Of a DNA stretch of 11,044 nt, positions 1-7,420 are shown piece after piece. Source of the stretch: Bacteroidales bacterium (GTDB lineage Bacteria > Bacteroidota > Bacteroidia > Bacteroidales > VadinHA17); assembly GCA_003162595.1 (NCBI GenBank), contig PMNJ01000155.1:1-11044 (forward strand), in the 5' to 3' direction. How positions within the stretch are numbered: the first letter of the stretch is position 1; every line of letters begins with the position of its first letter. The notes under the pieces are model-generated. The model was given only the letters and a program-made list of their open reading frames with translations. It did not search any database and was not told the DNA's origin. The position numbers and the translations under genes are program-made.

Positions 1-2381
1 ACTTCAGCTCCTGCACCATATCCCTTAATTACCATTGGAAGCTCGTTATACCTGTTGGTAGTAAGGAGGATGATATTATTACTTCCTTCAAGATTAAATG
101 ATGGATGATCAGGCCCTATAGTAATCAGTTCAACCTTTGCCTTACCCATATCCATGGTTGCAAAAAACCGCCACTTCCGGTTCTGTTTTGCAAGATCCTT
201 TCTTTTTTGTTCGAATTCAGAATCGTATTTTTTGACCTTTTCGAAGAAATTATTAAGGTCGCCTTTAAAACATTCATCAGGAAGAAATTTATTTATAACA
301 ACGTCTTCTCTTTCAATGGAATAACCTGCTTCGCGTGCCAGGATCATAATTTTTCTGACTACATCCGTTCCACTAAGATCAACACGGGGATCCGGTTCTG
401 AAAATCCTATTTCCCTGGCTTTTCTGATAGCGCTGCTTAATGGCATTTCAGGACCGAGCTCATTGAATATGAAATTCATCGTTCCTGAAAGCACAGCTTC
501 GACTTTCAGGATCTTATCACCGCTCAGAACCAGGTCATTTATTGTTTTAATAATTGGTAACCCGGCGCCAACTGTGGTTTCATACATAAATCTGACACCA
601 CGTTCATTAGCTATACTCTTTAATTTTTCATAATAACTTTGTCCGGAAGAACAGGCAATCTTATTCGCAGTTACAATTGAAACATATCTCGAAAGAATAT
701 CACTATATCGCGATGCCACATCCTCATCGGCTGTACAATCGATGAAAACTGCATTCCTGAGATTCAGTTTTGTCATTTGCTGAATGAAGACAGATATATC
801 TCCCTTTTCACCTGAAGTCTTAAGTACTTCTTTGTAATTTTCCAACGGGATACCTTTCTTGTCGATTAGCATTTTCCTGGAATTAGTCACCCCAATAAGG
901 TTTATTTTCAGGTTATGTTCACTTACGAGCGTAGAATACTGTTTCTGAAGTTGTTTCATAAGGCTTGTTCCAACCAACCCTGTCCCCGCAATAAACAGAT
1001 ACATCTCCTTGAAACGGGAAAGAAAAAATCCATCATGTATGACATTCAGGGCTTTTTTAAGACTTTCATTCTTTATAACTACTGAAATATTCAGTTCGGA
1101 TGAGCCCTGTGCTGTTGCAATAACATTTATTCCATTCCTGCCAAGCGATTTGAAAAGGGTCGCTGATATGCCAGGTGTGTTTTTCATTCTTTCACCCACA
1201 ATGGCAATTATTGAGAGATTCTTCTCAATCAGGATTTTTAATTCCCTGTTATGTTCAATTTCAATTTTGAATTCCTCATTTAGTGCATCTGAAGCAACTA
1301 ACGAATCGGACGGACTGACAGCAAAGGTTATCGAATATTCTGAAGAAGCCTGTGTAATCAATACCACATTAATATTTTTTCTGGCAAGCGCTCCAAAAAG
1401 TCGCATAGAAGTTCCTGTAACGCCTACCATTCCAGTTCCCTGAAGTGTGATAAGGTCTATATGATCGATCGAGGAAATTCCTTTAATCGGGCTTCTGTTG
1501 TTACCATCACACTTATTGCTGATAATTGTTCCCTTTGATCCGGGATTGAATGTGTTTAAAACAATAATGGGGATGTTTTTCTTATAAACAGGCCGGAGTG
1601 TAGGTGTATAGATTACCCTGGCGCCGAAATGAGACAATTCAATTGCCTCTGAATAGGTAAGGTTTTCTATTGCATACGCTCTTTCGACTTTTTTTGGATC
1701 AGCGGTCATAAAACCATCTACATCTGTCCATATCTCAAGAACATCGGCATTGAGTGCTGCAGCAAAAATAGAAGCGGTATAATCTGATCCTCCTCTTCCC
1801 AGGGTTGTTGTCTCTCCCCTGGCATTACTGGCGATGAACCCCGGAACAATAATACGTTTTTGGATTCCGGTAAGACTTTTTGCTATCAGATTAAAGGTTT
1901 TGTCGAAATCAACATTTGCAAATCCGAAATTACTGTCAGTCTTGATAAAATTCCGGGCATCAATCAGCTGACAATCATCTATTATGTTGCTTATTATCAG
2001 TGAAGACAAGATTTCACCGGTCCCCAGAGTCTGATCAAGCGAATGTTTACTGAGTTCTCTGAGCAGATAAATGCCGTTCAATGTTTCTCTCAGGTCATCA
2101 GAAATATGTTTAATGTCTTCAATAACAATATTTACTTTGTTCCTGACAATCAATTGTTTTGCAAATTCTATATGTTTGTCGATTACCTTCTCAAGCAGGA
2201 TTTCATACTCGTCATCCCTGTTTGATGCAAGCTCACTCAGATGTTTGAGATCATCAGTAATTCCCTGGAATGCAGATACAACTATCAGACACGGAGAACC
2301 TTGTGATTCAATTATCTTTTTAACGCCCCTGATCCGCTCAGGAGTTCCAACTGATGTACCACCAAACTTCAGAACTTTCAT
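1..2381 (-). CDS. thrA: Bifunctional aspartokinase / homoserine dehydrogenase (3' end cut by window edge)
   Basis: Cytoplasmic enzyme that phosphorylates aspartate and later reduces aspartate semialdehyde to homoserine, feeding threonine and methionine synthesis. I translated the minus strand from the ATG at 2381; it stays open to the left edge, giving 793 codons against about 820 in E. coli ThrA. The kinase begins with KFGGTSVG (residues 5-12) and later has GRGGSDYTAS and IWTDVDG. Two ACT-type regulatory segments follow (about 310-360 with QGTGMVG and ITQASSEYS, and about 395-440), which is where threonine feedback acts in the family. The dehydrogenase half starts near residue 460 with the nucleotide-binding GTGLVG (466-471), then TVGAGLP (603-609) and the active-site block FSEPDPRVDLSGTD (660-673). 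The last visible residues, GYGAGAE, match the family's C-terminal motif, so only about 20 residues are missing. thrB and thrC may follow off-window. No frameshift was seen. Confidence 0.97.
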   Translation of the reverse strand, partial: MKVLKFGGTSVGTPERIRGVKKIIESQGSPCLIVVSAFQGITDDLKHLSELASNRDDEYEILLEKVIDKHIEFAKQLIVRNKVNIVIEDIKHISDDLRETLNGIYLLRELSKHSLDQTLGTGEILSSLIISNIIDDCQLIDARNFIKTDSNFGFANVDFDKTFNLIAKSLTGIQKRIIVPGFIASNARGETTTLGRGGSDYTASIFAAALNADVLEIWTDVDGFMTADPKKVERAYAIENLTYSEAIELSHFGARVIYTPTLRPVYKKNIPIIVLNTFNPGSKGTIISNKCDGNNRSPIKGISSIDHIDLITLQGTGMVGVTGTSMRLFGALARKNINVVLITQASSEYSITFAVSPSDSLVASDALNEEFKIEIEHNRELKILIEKNLSIIAIVGERMKNTPGISATLFKSLGRNGINVIATAQGSSELNISVVIKNESLKKALNVIHDGFFLSRFKEMYLFIAGTGLVGTSLMKQLQKQYSTLVSEHNLKINLIGVTNSRKMLIDKKGIPLENYKEVLKTSGEKGDISVFIQQMTKLNLRNAVFIDCTADEDVASRYSDILSRYVSIVTANKIACSSGQSYYEKLKSIANERGVRFMYETTVGAGLPIIKTINDLVLSGDKILKVEAVLSGTMNFIFNELGPEMPLSSAIRKAREIGFSEPDPRVDLSGTDVVRKIMILAREAGYSIEREDVVINKFLPDECFKGDLNNFFEKVKKYDSEFEQKRKDLAKQNRKWRFFATMDMGKAKVELITIGPDHPSFNLEGSNNIILLTTNRYNELPMVIKGYGAGAE

Positions 2382-2428
2382 TATGTCACACTTAATAAAA
2401 TGAAAATGCATCTCACAAGATGCATCAT
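2381..2428 (-). CDS. Possible 15-codon leader mini-ORF overlapping the thrA start
   Basis: The minus strand reads MMHLVRCIFILLSVT then TAA. The last A of that stop is the A of the thrA ATG (TAATG), an arrangement typical of translational coupling. The peptide has two Ile, one Thr, two Val and three Leu, so it is not obviously rich in the regulating amino acids as E. coli thrL is. A perfect hairpin lies inside it. It may simply be chance; nothing but position supports translation. Confidence 0.22.
   Translation of the reverse strand: MMHLVRCIFILLSVT
2406..2425 (-). promoter_or_regulatory. Perfect 8-bp hairpin in the thrA leader
   Basis: ATGCATCT (2406-2413) and AGATGCAT (2418-2425) are perfect inverted repeats around a 4-nt CACA loop, 25 nt upstream of the thrA ATG. 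In RNA this could fold just before or over the ribosome landing zone. No T-run follows on the thrA strand, so it is not a standard terminator. It could also be a dyad operator in DNA. Role is inferred from position only. Confidence 0.4.
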
Positions 2429-2459
2429 AAACAGATGTAAAAATAACAAAAATCAGGTA

Positions 2460-2492
2460 AAAGGTTACGTTAAATTAAAATTATTAAACAAA
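2460..2492 (-). promoter_or_regulatory. Candidate Bacteroidota-type promoter for thrA
   Basis: On the minus strand TTTG (2489-2492) is followed after 21 nt by TAACCTTT (2460-2467), which resembles the sigma-ABfr pattern TTTG...TAnnTTTG known from Bacteroides. The implied start of transcription near 2453 would give a leader of about 70 nt containing the mini-ORF and hairpin. The -7 box is imperfect. Confidence 0.25.
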
Positions 2493-2538
2493 TATCGTTT
2501 AGATGTATGAACAGGGTAGTAAAAATGATAAAATTAGT

Positions 2539-2641
2539 AACATATCAATATCATATCAAGATCATATGTTTGAAGATTAAAAGTCCGAAGTCCGAAGTAT
2601 ATAAATCTATTTACTACTTACTTTTTACTTTTTACTTTTTT
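2539..2641. repeat. AT-rich inverted repeat and two runs of heptamer repeats between thrA and the POT pseudogene
   Basis: Three elements occur in succession. AACATAT (2539-2545) and ATATGTT (2564-2570) are inverted repeats enclosing several ATATCA-like words. AAGTCCG is tandemly repeated at 2581-2594. A TTTTTAC heptamer run at about 2617-2641 overlaps the stop codon of the pseudogene. The rest of the 258-bp gap, apart from the thrA leader elements, shows no gene. Such short-period repeats suggest slippage or unselected DNA; no function is visible. Confidence 0.5.
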
Positions 2642-3455
2642 ATCCCTTTCCCTCTTTCTCAAGTTTTTTAAGAATTGAGAAAATAAAGGCGGCGGATGTA
2701 AGACAGCAGAGAATAAACACCAGCCATAACTGCCATAATTCAACTTTGTCCCAGAGTAGTGTCCCTACAAATAGAAGCTTATTCCCCACAGCTGTAGCTA
2801 GAAGCCATCCGCCCTGCATGAGTCCCTCAGTTACATGGCCGCTGAGATTTGATTTATCAGCCAACTGCTGAAATGTTGCAGTGTCTGTAAGAGTGCCATT
2901 AATAAACTGGTGACAAAGTGAAGGAAGGCTGCCGTCGTGAATAAATCCGTTTGTTTTAAGCCACCAGTTCCTCATTCCTGTCGAAGCAAAAGGTGCAAAC
3001 AGCGCCCCTATATTTATTCCCATATAAAAGATCATGAAAGCCGAATCTCTTAAACTTGCATACTTTGGATCAGCGTACATCTGCCCGACAACAGCCTGAA
3101 GATTACCCTTGAACAGACCATTTCCCAGGGCAATGATAAAAAGTCCTACAATGGTGATTGTTAATGTCATACCCGGGACAGCCATAATAATATATCCGGC
3201 AAACATGATAAGTATCCCTGACAGGATAACCAACTTATACTTTCTGGTTGCATCGGCGAGTATACCACCAAGGAGTGCAAGTGCATATATACTAAAATAG
3301 AACTAGCTGTAAATTCCACCGGCTTTTTCAGCAGAAAGTCCAAACTTGGCCTGTAAAAAAAGAACCAGTATTGCCATCATCGTATAAAATCCAAACCTTT
3401 CTCCCATGTTTGAGAAGAAGGCTACCAATAGCCCCCTGGGATGATTTTTTAACAT
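2640..3455 (-). pseudogene. Decayed POT/PTR2 family peptide:H+ symporter (amber codon plus internal deletion)
   Basis: The family imports di- and tripeptides with protons through the inner membrane, and its bacterial members have about 450-600 residues and 12-14 helices. Here one reading frame from the ATG at 3455 to the TAA at 2640 gives only 271 codons. The N-terminus (NMGERFGFYTMMAILVLFL, about residues 16-34) and the family signature FYMGINIGALFAPF (143-156) are clear. Codon 51 is TAG (3303-3305) in the context GGIYS-stop-FYFSIYALAL, where relatives usually have Trp, so a TGG to TAG change is likely. After SNLSGHVTE (202-210) the sequence jumps to GLMQGGWLLATAVGN, which belongs to the family's C-terminal helices, and ends normally with FIFSILKKLEKE. 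About 250-290 central residues are therefore missing in frame, near 2820-2835. Translation could restart at Met79-84 or nearby, but the product would lack the second helix bundle. Sequencing or assembly error is the main alternative. Confidence 0.88.
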
Positions 3456-3620
3456 GTCTTTTATTTATTTGGTCTATTTTTTATAAAATAATCTATCTAT
3501 TTCTATTTATTTCCATTTATTTCTTGATTCTGACCATAAACAAATATCAATCTTTTTAAAAGTAAAAACCAGGTTTCCAAGCTCTTTTTCCTAAATTTGT
3601 AAAACAGATATAACTTGTTG
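3456..3620. other. Divergent intergenic region with AT-rich near-repeats
   Basis: This 165-bp gap separates the POT pseudogene from nnr. It contains an imperfect 10-nt repeat of the type TTTCTATTTA/TTTCCATTTA at about 3497-3522 and a -7 box for nnr. I found no convincing promoter box pointing towards the pseudogene, which fits its decay. Confidence 0.4.
3592..3599 (+). promoter_or_regulatory. Bacteroidota -7 box upstream of nnr
   Basis: TAAATTTG is an exact match to the Bacteroidetes -7 consensus TAnnTTTG and ends 21 nt before the nnr ATG. No good TTTG -33 box stands at the usual distance, so the call rests on the -7 box alone. A start of transcription near 3605 would leave a very short leader. 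Confidence 0.4.
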
Positions 3621-5138
3621 ATGAAACTTTTTCGATGTGATCAGATAAAACAAATTGATGAATATACCATTAAGGAGGAACCTATACCTTCAATCGGCCT
3701 TATGGAACGGGCTGCAGGACAAGTGCTCAGCTGGTTTCTTCCCCGGTTTGAAAGATCCAGGCGTATATTTGTATTTGTTGGACCAGGTAATAATGGAGGA
3801 GATGGTCTGGCTCTGGCTCGTCTGCTGGAATCAAATCGTTATGAAACGAATGTATATTATGTTGCATTTACCGAAAAAACTTCTGAAGATTGGAAAATAA
3901 ACTTTGCACGTCTGAAATCGGATACGAAGGTGCTGTTCAATTATCTGAATAGTTCTGATCAGTTTCCGGTAATCTCATCAGGGGATATTATTATTGATGC
4001 TGTTTTCGGCTCAGGGCTTACCCGTATGGCAGAAGGTTTGGCAGGAGATGTCATTAAATGTATAAACCATAGCGAAGCAACGGTCATTTCAATTGATACT
4101 CCTTCAGGCATGTTTGGTGAGGATAATACAAAGAATAACTATGATACTATTATTTCAGCAGATTACACTCTGAGTTTCCAGTTTCCAAAGATCGCATTTA
4201 TGTTTGCTGAAAATGCCCGGTATCTTGGAGAATGGACAGTATTACCTATCCGGTTAAGTGAGAAGGCGATCAAAAATACAATTTCTTCGTTCTTTTTATC
4301 AGAGAAAACTGATGTTGTCCCATTACTTAAAAAAAGGAATAAATTTGATCACAAAGGGACATTCGGTCATGGTTTATTGTTTGCTGGTTCATATGGCAAA
4401 ATGGGTGCTGCAGTACTGGGGGCAGGTGCCGCACTTCGATCTGGCATAGGGCTAGTAACCTGTCATATACCATCATGTGGTACTACAATAGTTCAGAGTT
4501 CACTGCCGGAAGCAATGGTGGAGTCTGATAAAAATGAAATGTGTCTTTCTGAAATTGGGAATACAGATTCTTATAGTGCAGTTGGAATCGGACCGGGTAT
4601 CGGGACGCGACCTGAATCTCAAAAAGCCCTTAATAAACTTTTGACGGAATGTAGGAAGCCATTGGTAATCGATGCCGATGCATTGAACATTATCTCTTTA
4701 AACAAAGAATGGTTTTCTCTTATTCCTGCTGGAGCAATACTGACGCCCCATCCCGGGGAATTTGAGAGGCTTTCAGGAAAAACCGGGAATAGTTTTCTCA
4801 GGTTAAAAAGACAGATTGAGTTATCGGAAAAACTTAAGTGCATAATAGTTCTCAAAGGAGCTCATACTTCCATCACCACTCCTGAGGGAAATGTATTTTT
4901 TAACAATACCGGGAACCCGGGTATGGCAACGGCCGGCAGTGGTGATGTCCTTACGGGAATGTTGCTGTCATTGCTGGCGCAGGGCTATTCACCCGAAAAT
5001 GCTGCAGTTTTAGGAGTATATCTTCATGGTCTTGCTGGTGATATAGCCGCAGAAGAATCATGCTATGAATCTATTATTGCCTCTGATATAATCAAAAGCC
5101 TTGGTAAAGCGTTTAACAGGATAAGAGACAAGGGTTAA
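3621..5138 (+). CDS. nnr: Bifunctional NAD(P)H-hydrate epimerase / ADP-dependent NAD(P)H-hydrate dehydratase
   Basis: Cytoplasmic metabolite-repair enzyme. The N-terminal YjeF_N domain interconverts R- and S-NAD(P)HX, and the C-terminal ribokinase-fold domain dehydrates the S form back to NAD(P)H using ADP. I chose the ATG at 3621 (MKLFRCDQIKQID); the in-frame TTG six bases upstream is less likely. This gives 505 residues, the usual two-domain length. Epimerase motifs are GPGNNGGDG (54-62), IIDAVFGSGL (124-133) and SIDTPSG (157-163). Dehydratase motifs are HKGTFGHGLLFAGS (244-257), GIGPGIGT (322-329), IDADALN (350-356), TPHPGEFERL (375-384), KGAHT (412-416) and GSGDVLTG (439-446), the last carrying the catalytic Asp at about 442. 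All key blocks are present, so it should be active. It stands alone between a divergent pseudogene and a repeat-rich gap. Confidence 0.96.
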   Translation: MKLFRCDQIKQIDEYTIKEEPIPSIGLMERAAGQVLSWFLPRFERSRRIFVFVGPGNNGGDGLALARLLESNRYETNVYYVAFTEKTSEDWKINFARLKSDTKVLFNYLNSSDQFPVISSGDIIIDAVFGSGLTRMAEGLAGDVIKCINHSEATVISIDTPSGMFGEDNTKNNYDTIISADYTLSFQFPKIAFMFAENARYLGEWTVLPIRLSEKAIKNTISSFFLSEKTDVVPLLKKRNKFDHKGTFGHGLLFAGSYGKMGAAVLGAGAALRSGIGLVTCHIPSCGTTIVQSSLPEAMVESDKNEMCLSEIGNTDSYSAVGIGPGIGTRPESQKALNKLLTECRKPLVIDADALNIISLNKEWFSLIPAGAILTPHPGEFERLSGKTGNSFLRLKRQIELSEKLKCIIVLKGAHTSITTPEGNVFFNNTGNPGMATAGSGDVLTGMLLSLLAQGYSPENAAVLGVYLHGLAGDIAAEESCYESIIASDIIKSLGKAFNRIRDKG

Positions 5139-5375
5139 GGATAAAAGACAAAAGACAAAAGTAAAAAGTTGAGGAACGAAGAGACGAAATCCCGCAAAGC
5201 GGGAATAAAAGTAAAAAAAGTTGCTGGGTACTGCTACTGGTTATGATTTGAGTTCAACCCGAAATTAGCAACTAGCAACAAACCACAAGAAAACTAACGC
5301 GAAACCTAAAACGCAAAACGAAAAACGATCAACACGAAACCAGACTTATTTAATTTCAAACAAATATCTGTTCAT
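5139..5375. repeat. Degenerate short-repeat spacer between nnr and the lipoprotein gene
   Basis: No ORF of note. Directly after nnr come A-rich heptamers of the AAAAGAC/AAAAGTA type (about 5142-5168), then the palindrome at 5190-5204. AGCAACT/AGCAACA follow in tandem (5267-5280), with the complement GTTGCT at 5220-5225. Finally there is a run of degenerate AAACG-like words (about 5295-5341). Each class is short-period and imperfect. A TAATTTCA box at 5351-5358 could be a weak -7 element for the next gene. Confidence 0.5.
5190..5204 (+). terminator. Small GC-rich hairpin after nnr
   Basis: TCCCGC (5190-5195) pairs with GCGGGA (5199-5204) around an AAA loop. It is followed by an A-rich, not T-rich, tract on the plus strand, so it is not a canonical intrinsic terminator. 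It may still stabilise the nnr 3' end or be another short palindromic intergenic repeat. Confidence 0.3.
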
Positions 5376-6497
5376 ATGAAAACTACTATCAGCCTATCGA
5401 TTTTATTGATATCATTATTGTTTGCCTGGTCATGCGCTTCCAGTAATAGACCTGGTAATTCAAATGCAGTTATATTGCCTCTCTCTGATTCAACCGCATT
5501 AAGGCAAGGGAGTATAGTATATGGTCTCCCAATGACAGTATTTACTGTCGTTGTTGATATGGAAAGAACAATTGAAAAACCAGGTCCCTATGCACAATAT
5601 GCGAATGATCTCCTGGGACTTGCTGATGTTATCAAGAACGAAAGTGAATCATGGTCAATTGAGGGAATCACTGTCAGAACGCATGATGAATTAGATCCTT
5701 CTGAGTTTTATGTCATTTCGAGCACTTCATTATTTCAGACAAATGTTCTGTCCCTCAGAAAAGAAGGACTTATTCTTGATCTGAATCCTGCGATATATTA
5801 TTCAAGTGAGAAGCAGAGCAATTTAAAGGAATCCGGGAACACGCTATCTCGCTCATTTGATCTTGGATCGGATGAATATTTCCAATTGCAGCGTGACACC
5901 GCTTATAAGAGATTGAATGTCGATTCTTCATTCGTCCGGATACCTTACATAGTTGAAAAGAAAAAGATTCTTTCAGTTGATCAGCTTGCCGAAAAAGCTG
6001 CAAAAAGACTTATGGAGCTCAGAGACGGGAAACATATGATTCTTACAGGTGAAGCGACAGTCTTCCCTCAGAGCGATGCTGCAATAAATGAAATAAACCG
6101 ACTTGAAAAGGCCTATACCGAACTATTTACAGGCAAAACTGTGAAGGAAAATTTTACATTCTCATATCAGCTTATACCTCAGAAAAGCATGGTGGGAAAA
6201 CCAGTGACACTTTTTCAGTTCTCTGATCAAACAGGCCCGGTAACAGGCGCAATGAAGGGAGGAAAACCTGTAACTGTAGAATTAACACCGGAAAAGGAAA
6301 CCAAGGATTTAACAATCATAAATAGAATTCAGACAAAATCCGAAGCTCAGAAGTATGACAAACTATATTACAGGGTTCCGGATGTTGTGGCGGTAAAAAT
6401 AAGTCTCGCTTCAGAAAAACTATATGATTCCAGAAAACTCATTTATCAGTTTGGGGAAGTGGTTCAGCTACCGGCAAACTATATAATTGGAAAATAG
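5376..6497 (+). CDS. DUF4831-like Bacteroidota lipoprotein
   Basis: Protein of 373 residues and unknown function. The N-terminus is a lipoprotein signal: Lys2, a hydrophobic stretch (5-17) and a relaxed lipobox AWSC with Cys at 20, so it is probably lipidated and held in the envelope facing the periplasm. The motif YGLPMTVFTVVVDMERTI (about 49-66) followed by GPYAQYANDLLG is how I recall DUF4831 proteins of Bacteroidetes beginning; that assignment is from memory of the family. The rest looks like mixed strand and helix without further membrane segments, and there is only the lipobox cysteine. Around residues 206-230 the text EKAAKRLMELRDGKHMILTG resembles the family's conserved middle. It has no operon partner: repeats precede it and a convergent gene follows. 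I know no biochemical role for the family. Confidence 0.75.
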   Translation: MKTTISLSILLISLLFAWSCASSNRPGNSNAVILPLSDSTALRQGSIVYGLPMTVFTVVVDMERTIEKPGPYAQYANDLLGLADVIKNESESWSIEGITVRTHDELDPSEFYVISSTSLFQTNVLSLRKEGLILDLNPAIYYSSEKQSNLKESGNTLSRSFDLGSDEYFQLQRDTAYKRLNVDSSFVRIPYIVEKKKILSVDQLAEKAAKRLMELRDGKHMILTGEATVFPQSDAAINEINRLEKAYTELFTGKTVKENFTFSYQLIPQKSMVGKPVTLFQFSDQTGPVTGAMKGGKPVTVELTPEKETKDLTIINRIQTKSEAQKYDKLYYRVPDVVAVKISLASEKLYDSRKLIYQFGEVVQLPANYIIGK

Positions 6498-6510
6498 AGT
6501 AACACGCCTC

Positions 6511-6696
6511 TGCCATCCGCCAGTTGGCGGACGGCATCTCCCCCAAAGGGGGAGAAAGCACTCTTCCATTAAATAGAATTTCATTGAGTTGCAGAATTTC
6601 CTCCCCCTGCCAAGGGGGAGTGCCCGAAGGGCAAGGGGGTATAATGAATTGCAAAAATTCACGCCAATCAGTGCCCAAAGGGCGAGAGGGTATTAT
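6511..6696. repeat. Cluster of GC-rich palindromes between convergent genes
   Basis: Five hairpins occupy the gap. The arms are TGCC-A-TCCGCC / GGCGGA-C-GGCA (6511-6536), TCTCCCCC/GGGGGAGA (6537-6555), CTCCCCCT/AGGGGGAG (6601-6620), TGCCC/GGGCA (6621-6633) and GCCC/GGGC (6673-6683). In addition a 27-nt direct repeat occurs at 6619-6645 and 6670-6696, matching at 23 of 27 positions by eye; the second copy runs over the stop codon of the thioredoxin-like gene. The block is far more GC-rich than its surroundings. It resembles REP-type intergenic palindromes seen in many Bacteroidota genomes and could end transcription or shield mRNA ends from both sides. Confidence 0.7.
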
Positions 6697-7220
6697 TTGA
6701 TTTTCCCCTGGAAGCTCTTCTGATAGTCATCAAATGATTGGGTATCATAAACTTTATCGGCAAAAAAGCTAAGTAAGACTTCCATATCTTTTGCTTCCCT
6801 GAAACCCGGAACCTGTTTAATCTTGAGCTGGCCATCTTTCTGTGGAATAAGAAATACCACCGTTGGATAGGATAATTGTCCGCCAAGAAGTGCGACAGCT
6901 AACTGGTGTGCATTTCCCGATTTACCATCATTAATAAATGTATGACCAAAAAAAGTGACACTATCTTTTCCTTCAGCATTAAATTTTACAGGATAATATT
7001 TATTATTTAGAATATCTGATATAACTGAATTTGTAAAGGTTTCCCTGTCCATTTTTTTACACCAGCCACACCAGTCGGTATATGTATCAATAAATAAAGG
7101 ACGTGGATCCTGCCTTGTAAGTTTTTCAGCCTCCTGGATGGTATACCATTTTACATTTTCCTGTGAAAATACCAGAGAGGAAGAAAATATAACTAATAGT
7201 AGTATAATTGATTTTTTCAT
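6693..7220 (-). CDS. Secreted thioredoxin-fold protein with CGWC active site
   Basis: Protein of 175 residues from the ATG at 7220. The upstream in-frame TTG at 7238 would place six residues before a typical signal peptide and is less likely. MKKSIILLLVIFSSSLVFSQ (1-20) is a signal peptide without a lipobox cysteine, so the mature protein should be periplasmic. The active site FIDTYTDWCGWCKKMD has CGWC at 51-54, and the cis-proline is in SYPTVVF (Pro119). The extended linker between them, with GHTFINDGKSGNAH, fits the thioredoxin_7/DUF255-like or DsbD C-terminal-like groups rather than classical thioredoxin. It could reduce or isomerise disulfides in envelope proteins; the partner is unknown, and no membrane electron donor is encoded here. 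It is convergent with the lipoprotein gene across the palindrome cluster and divergent from the first MFS gene. Confidence 0.88.
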   Translation of the reverse strand: MKKSIILLLVIFSSSLVFSQENVKWYTIQEAEKLTRQDPRPLFIDTYTDWCGWCKKMDRETFTNSVISDILNNKYYPVKFNAEGKDSVTFFGHTFINDGKSGNAHQLAVALLGGQLSYPTVVFLIPQKDGQLKIKQVPGFREAKDMEVLLSFFADKVYDTQSFDDYQKSFQGKIK

Positions 7221-7360
7221 GATATAAATGTTTCTCAAATTTTAGTACCGGAAGTTGCAAATAAACTGAAATTTTTCATAATTCACAATTCAACATATTA
7301 TATATTACTTAGAGTTTAACAATTGCATTATAAAATGGTTCTTAAATAAATGTTTTTTAA

Positions 7361-7390
7361 TTTGTTTGAGAAATATATTAATTACTTTCA
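7361..7390 (+). promoter_or_regulatory. Candidate promoter of the first MFSD1-like gene
   Basis: TTTG (7361-7364), 18 nt, then TACTTTCA (7383-7390), close to the Bacteroidota TTTG/TAnnTTTG pattern and ending 30 nt before the ATG. The block ATATATTAATTAC (7373-7385) recurs at the same relative place before the second transporter gene. The rest of the 200-bp divergent gap (7221-7420) is AT-rich without other visible features. Confidence 0.45.
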
Positions 7391-7420
7391 CCCTCTTTAA
7401 TTTAAATCAGGAACCCGGTT

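Noticed and set aside
1009..1443. Plus-strand reading frame of 144 codons
   Set aside because: It lies wholly antisense to the well-conserved thrA ACT and linker region, and its translation shows no protein-like motif.
2482..2570. Classical thr attenuation leader peptide further upstream
   Set aside because: Minus-strand ATGs at about 2530-2566 open only very short frames (up to 14 codons) that are not Thr/Ile-rich, and no terminator hairpin with a T-run follows.
3615..3620. TTG start six bases upstream of the nnr ATG
   Set aside because: It adds only Met-Leu before the natural MKLF start and has no ribosome-binding sequence.
5139..5375. CRISPR-like array
   Set aside because: Repeat words are 5-7 nt, imperfect and without regular unique spacers; no cas gene is near.
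6439..6678. Minus-strand reading frames across the palindrome cluster
   Set aside because: They translate hairpin repeats and the antisense of the lipoprotein gene end, giving Pro/Gly-rich text without family resemblance.
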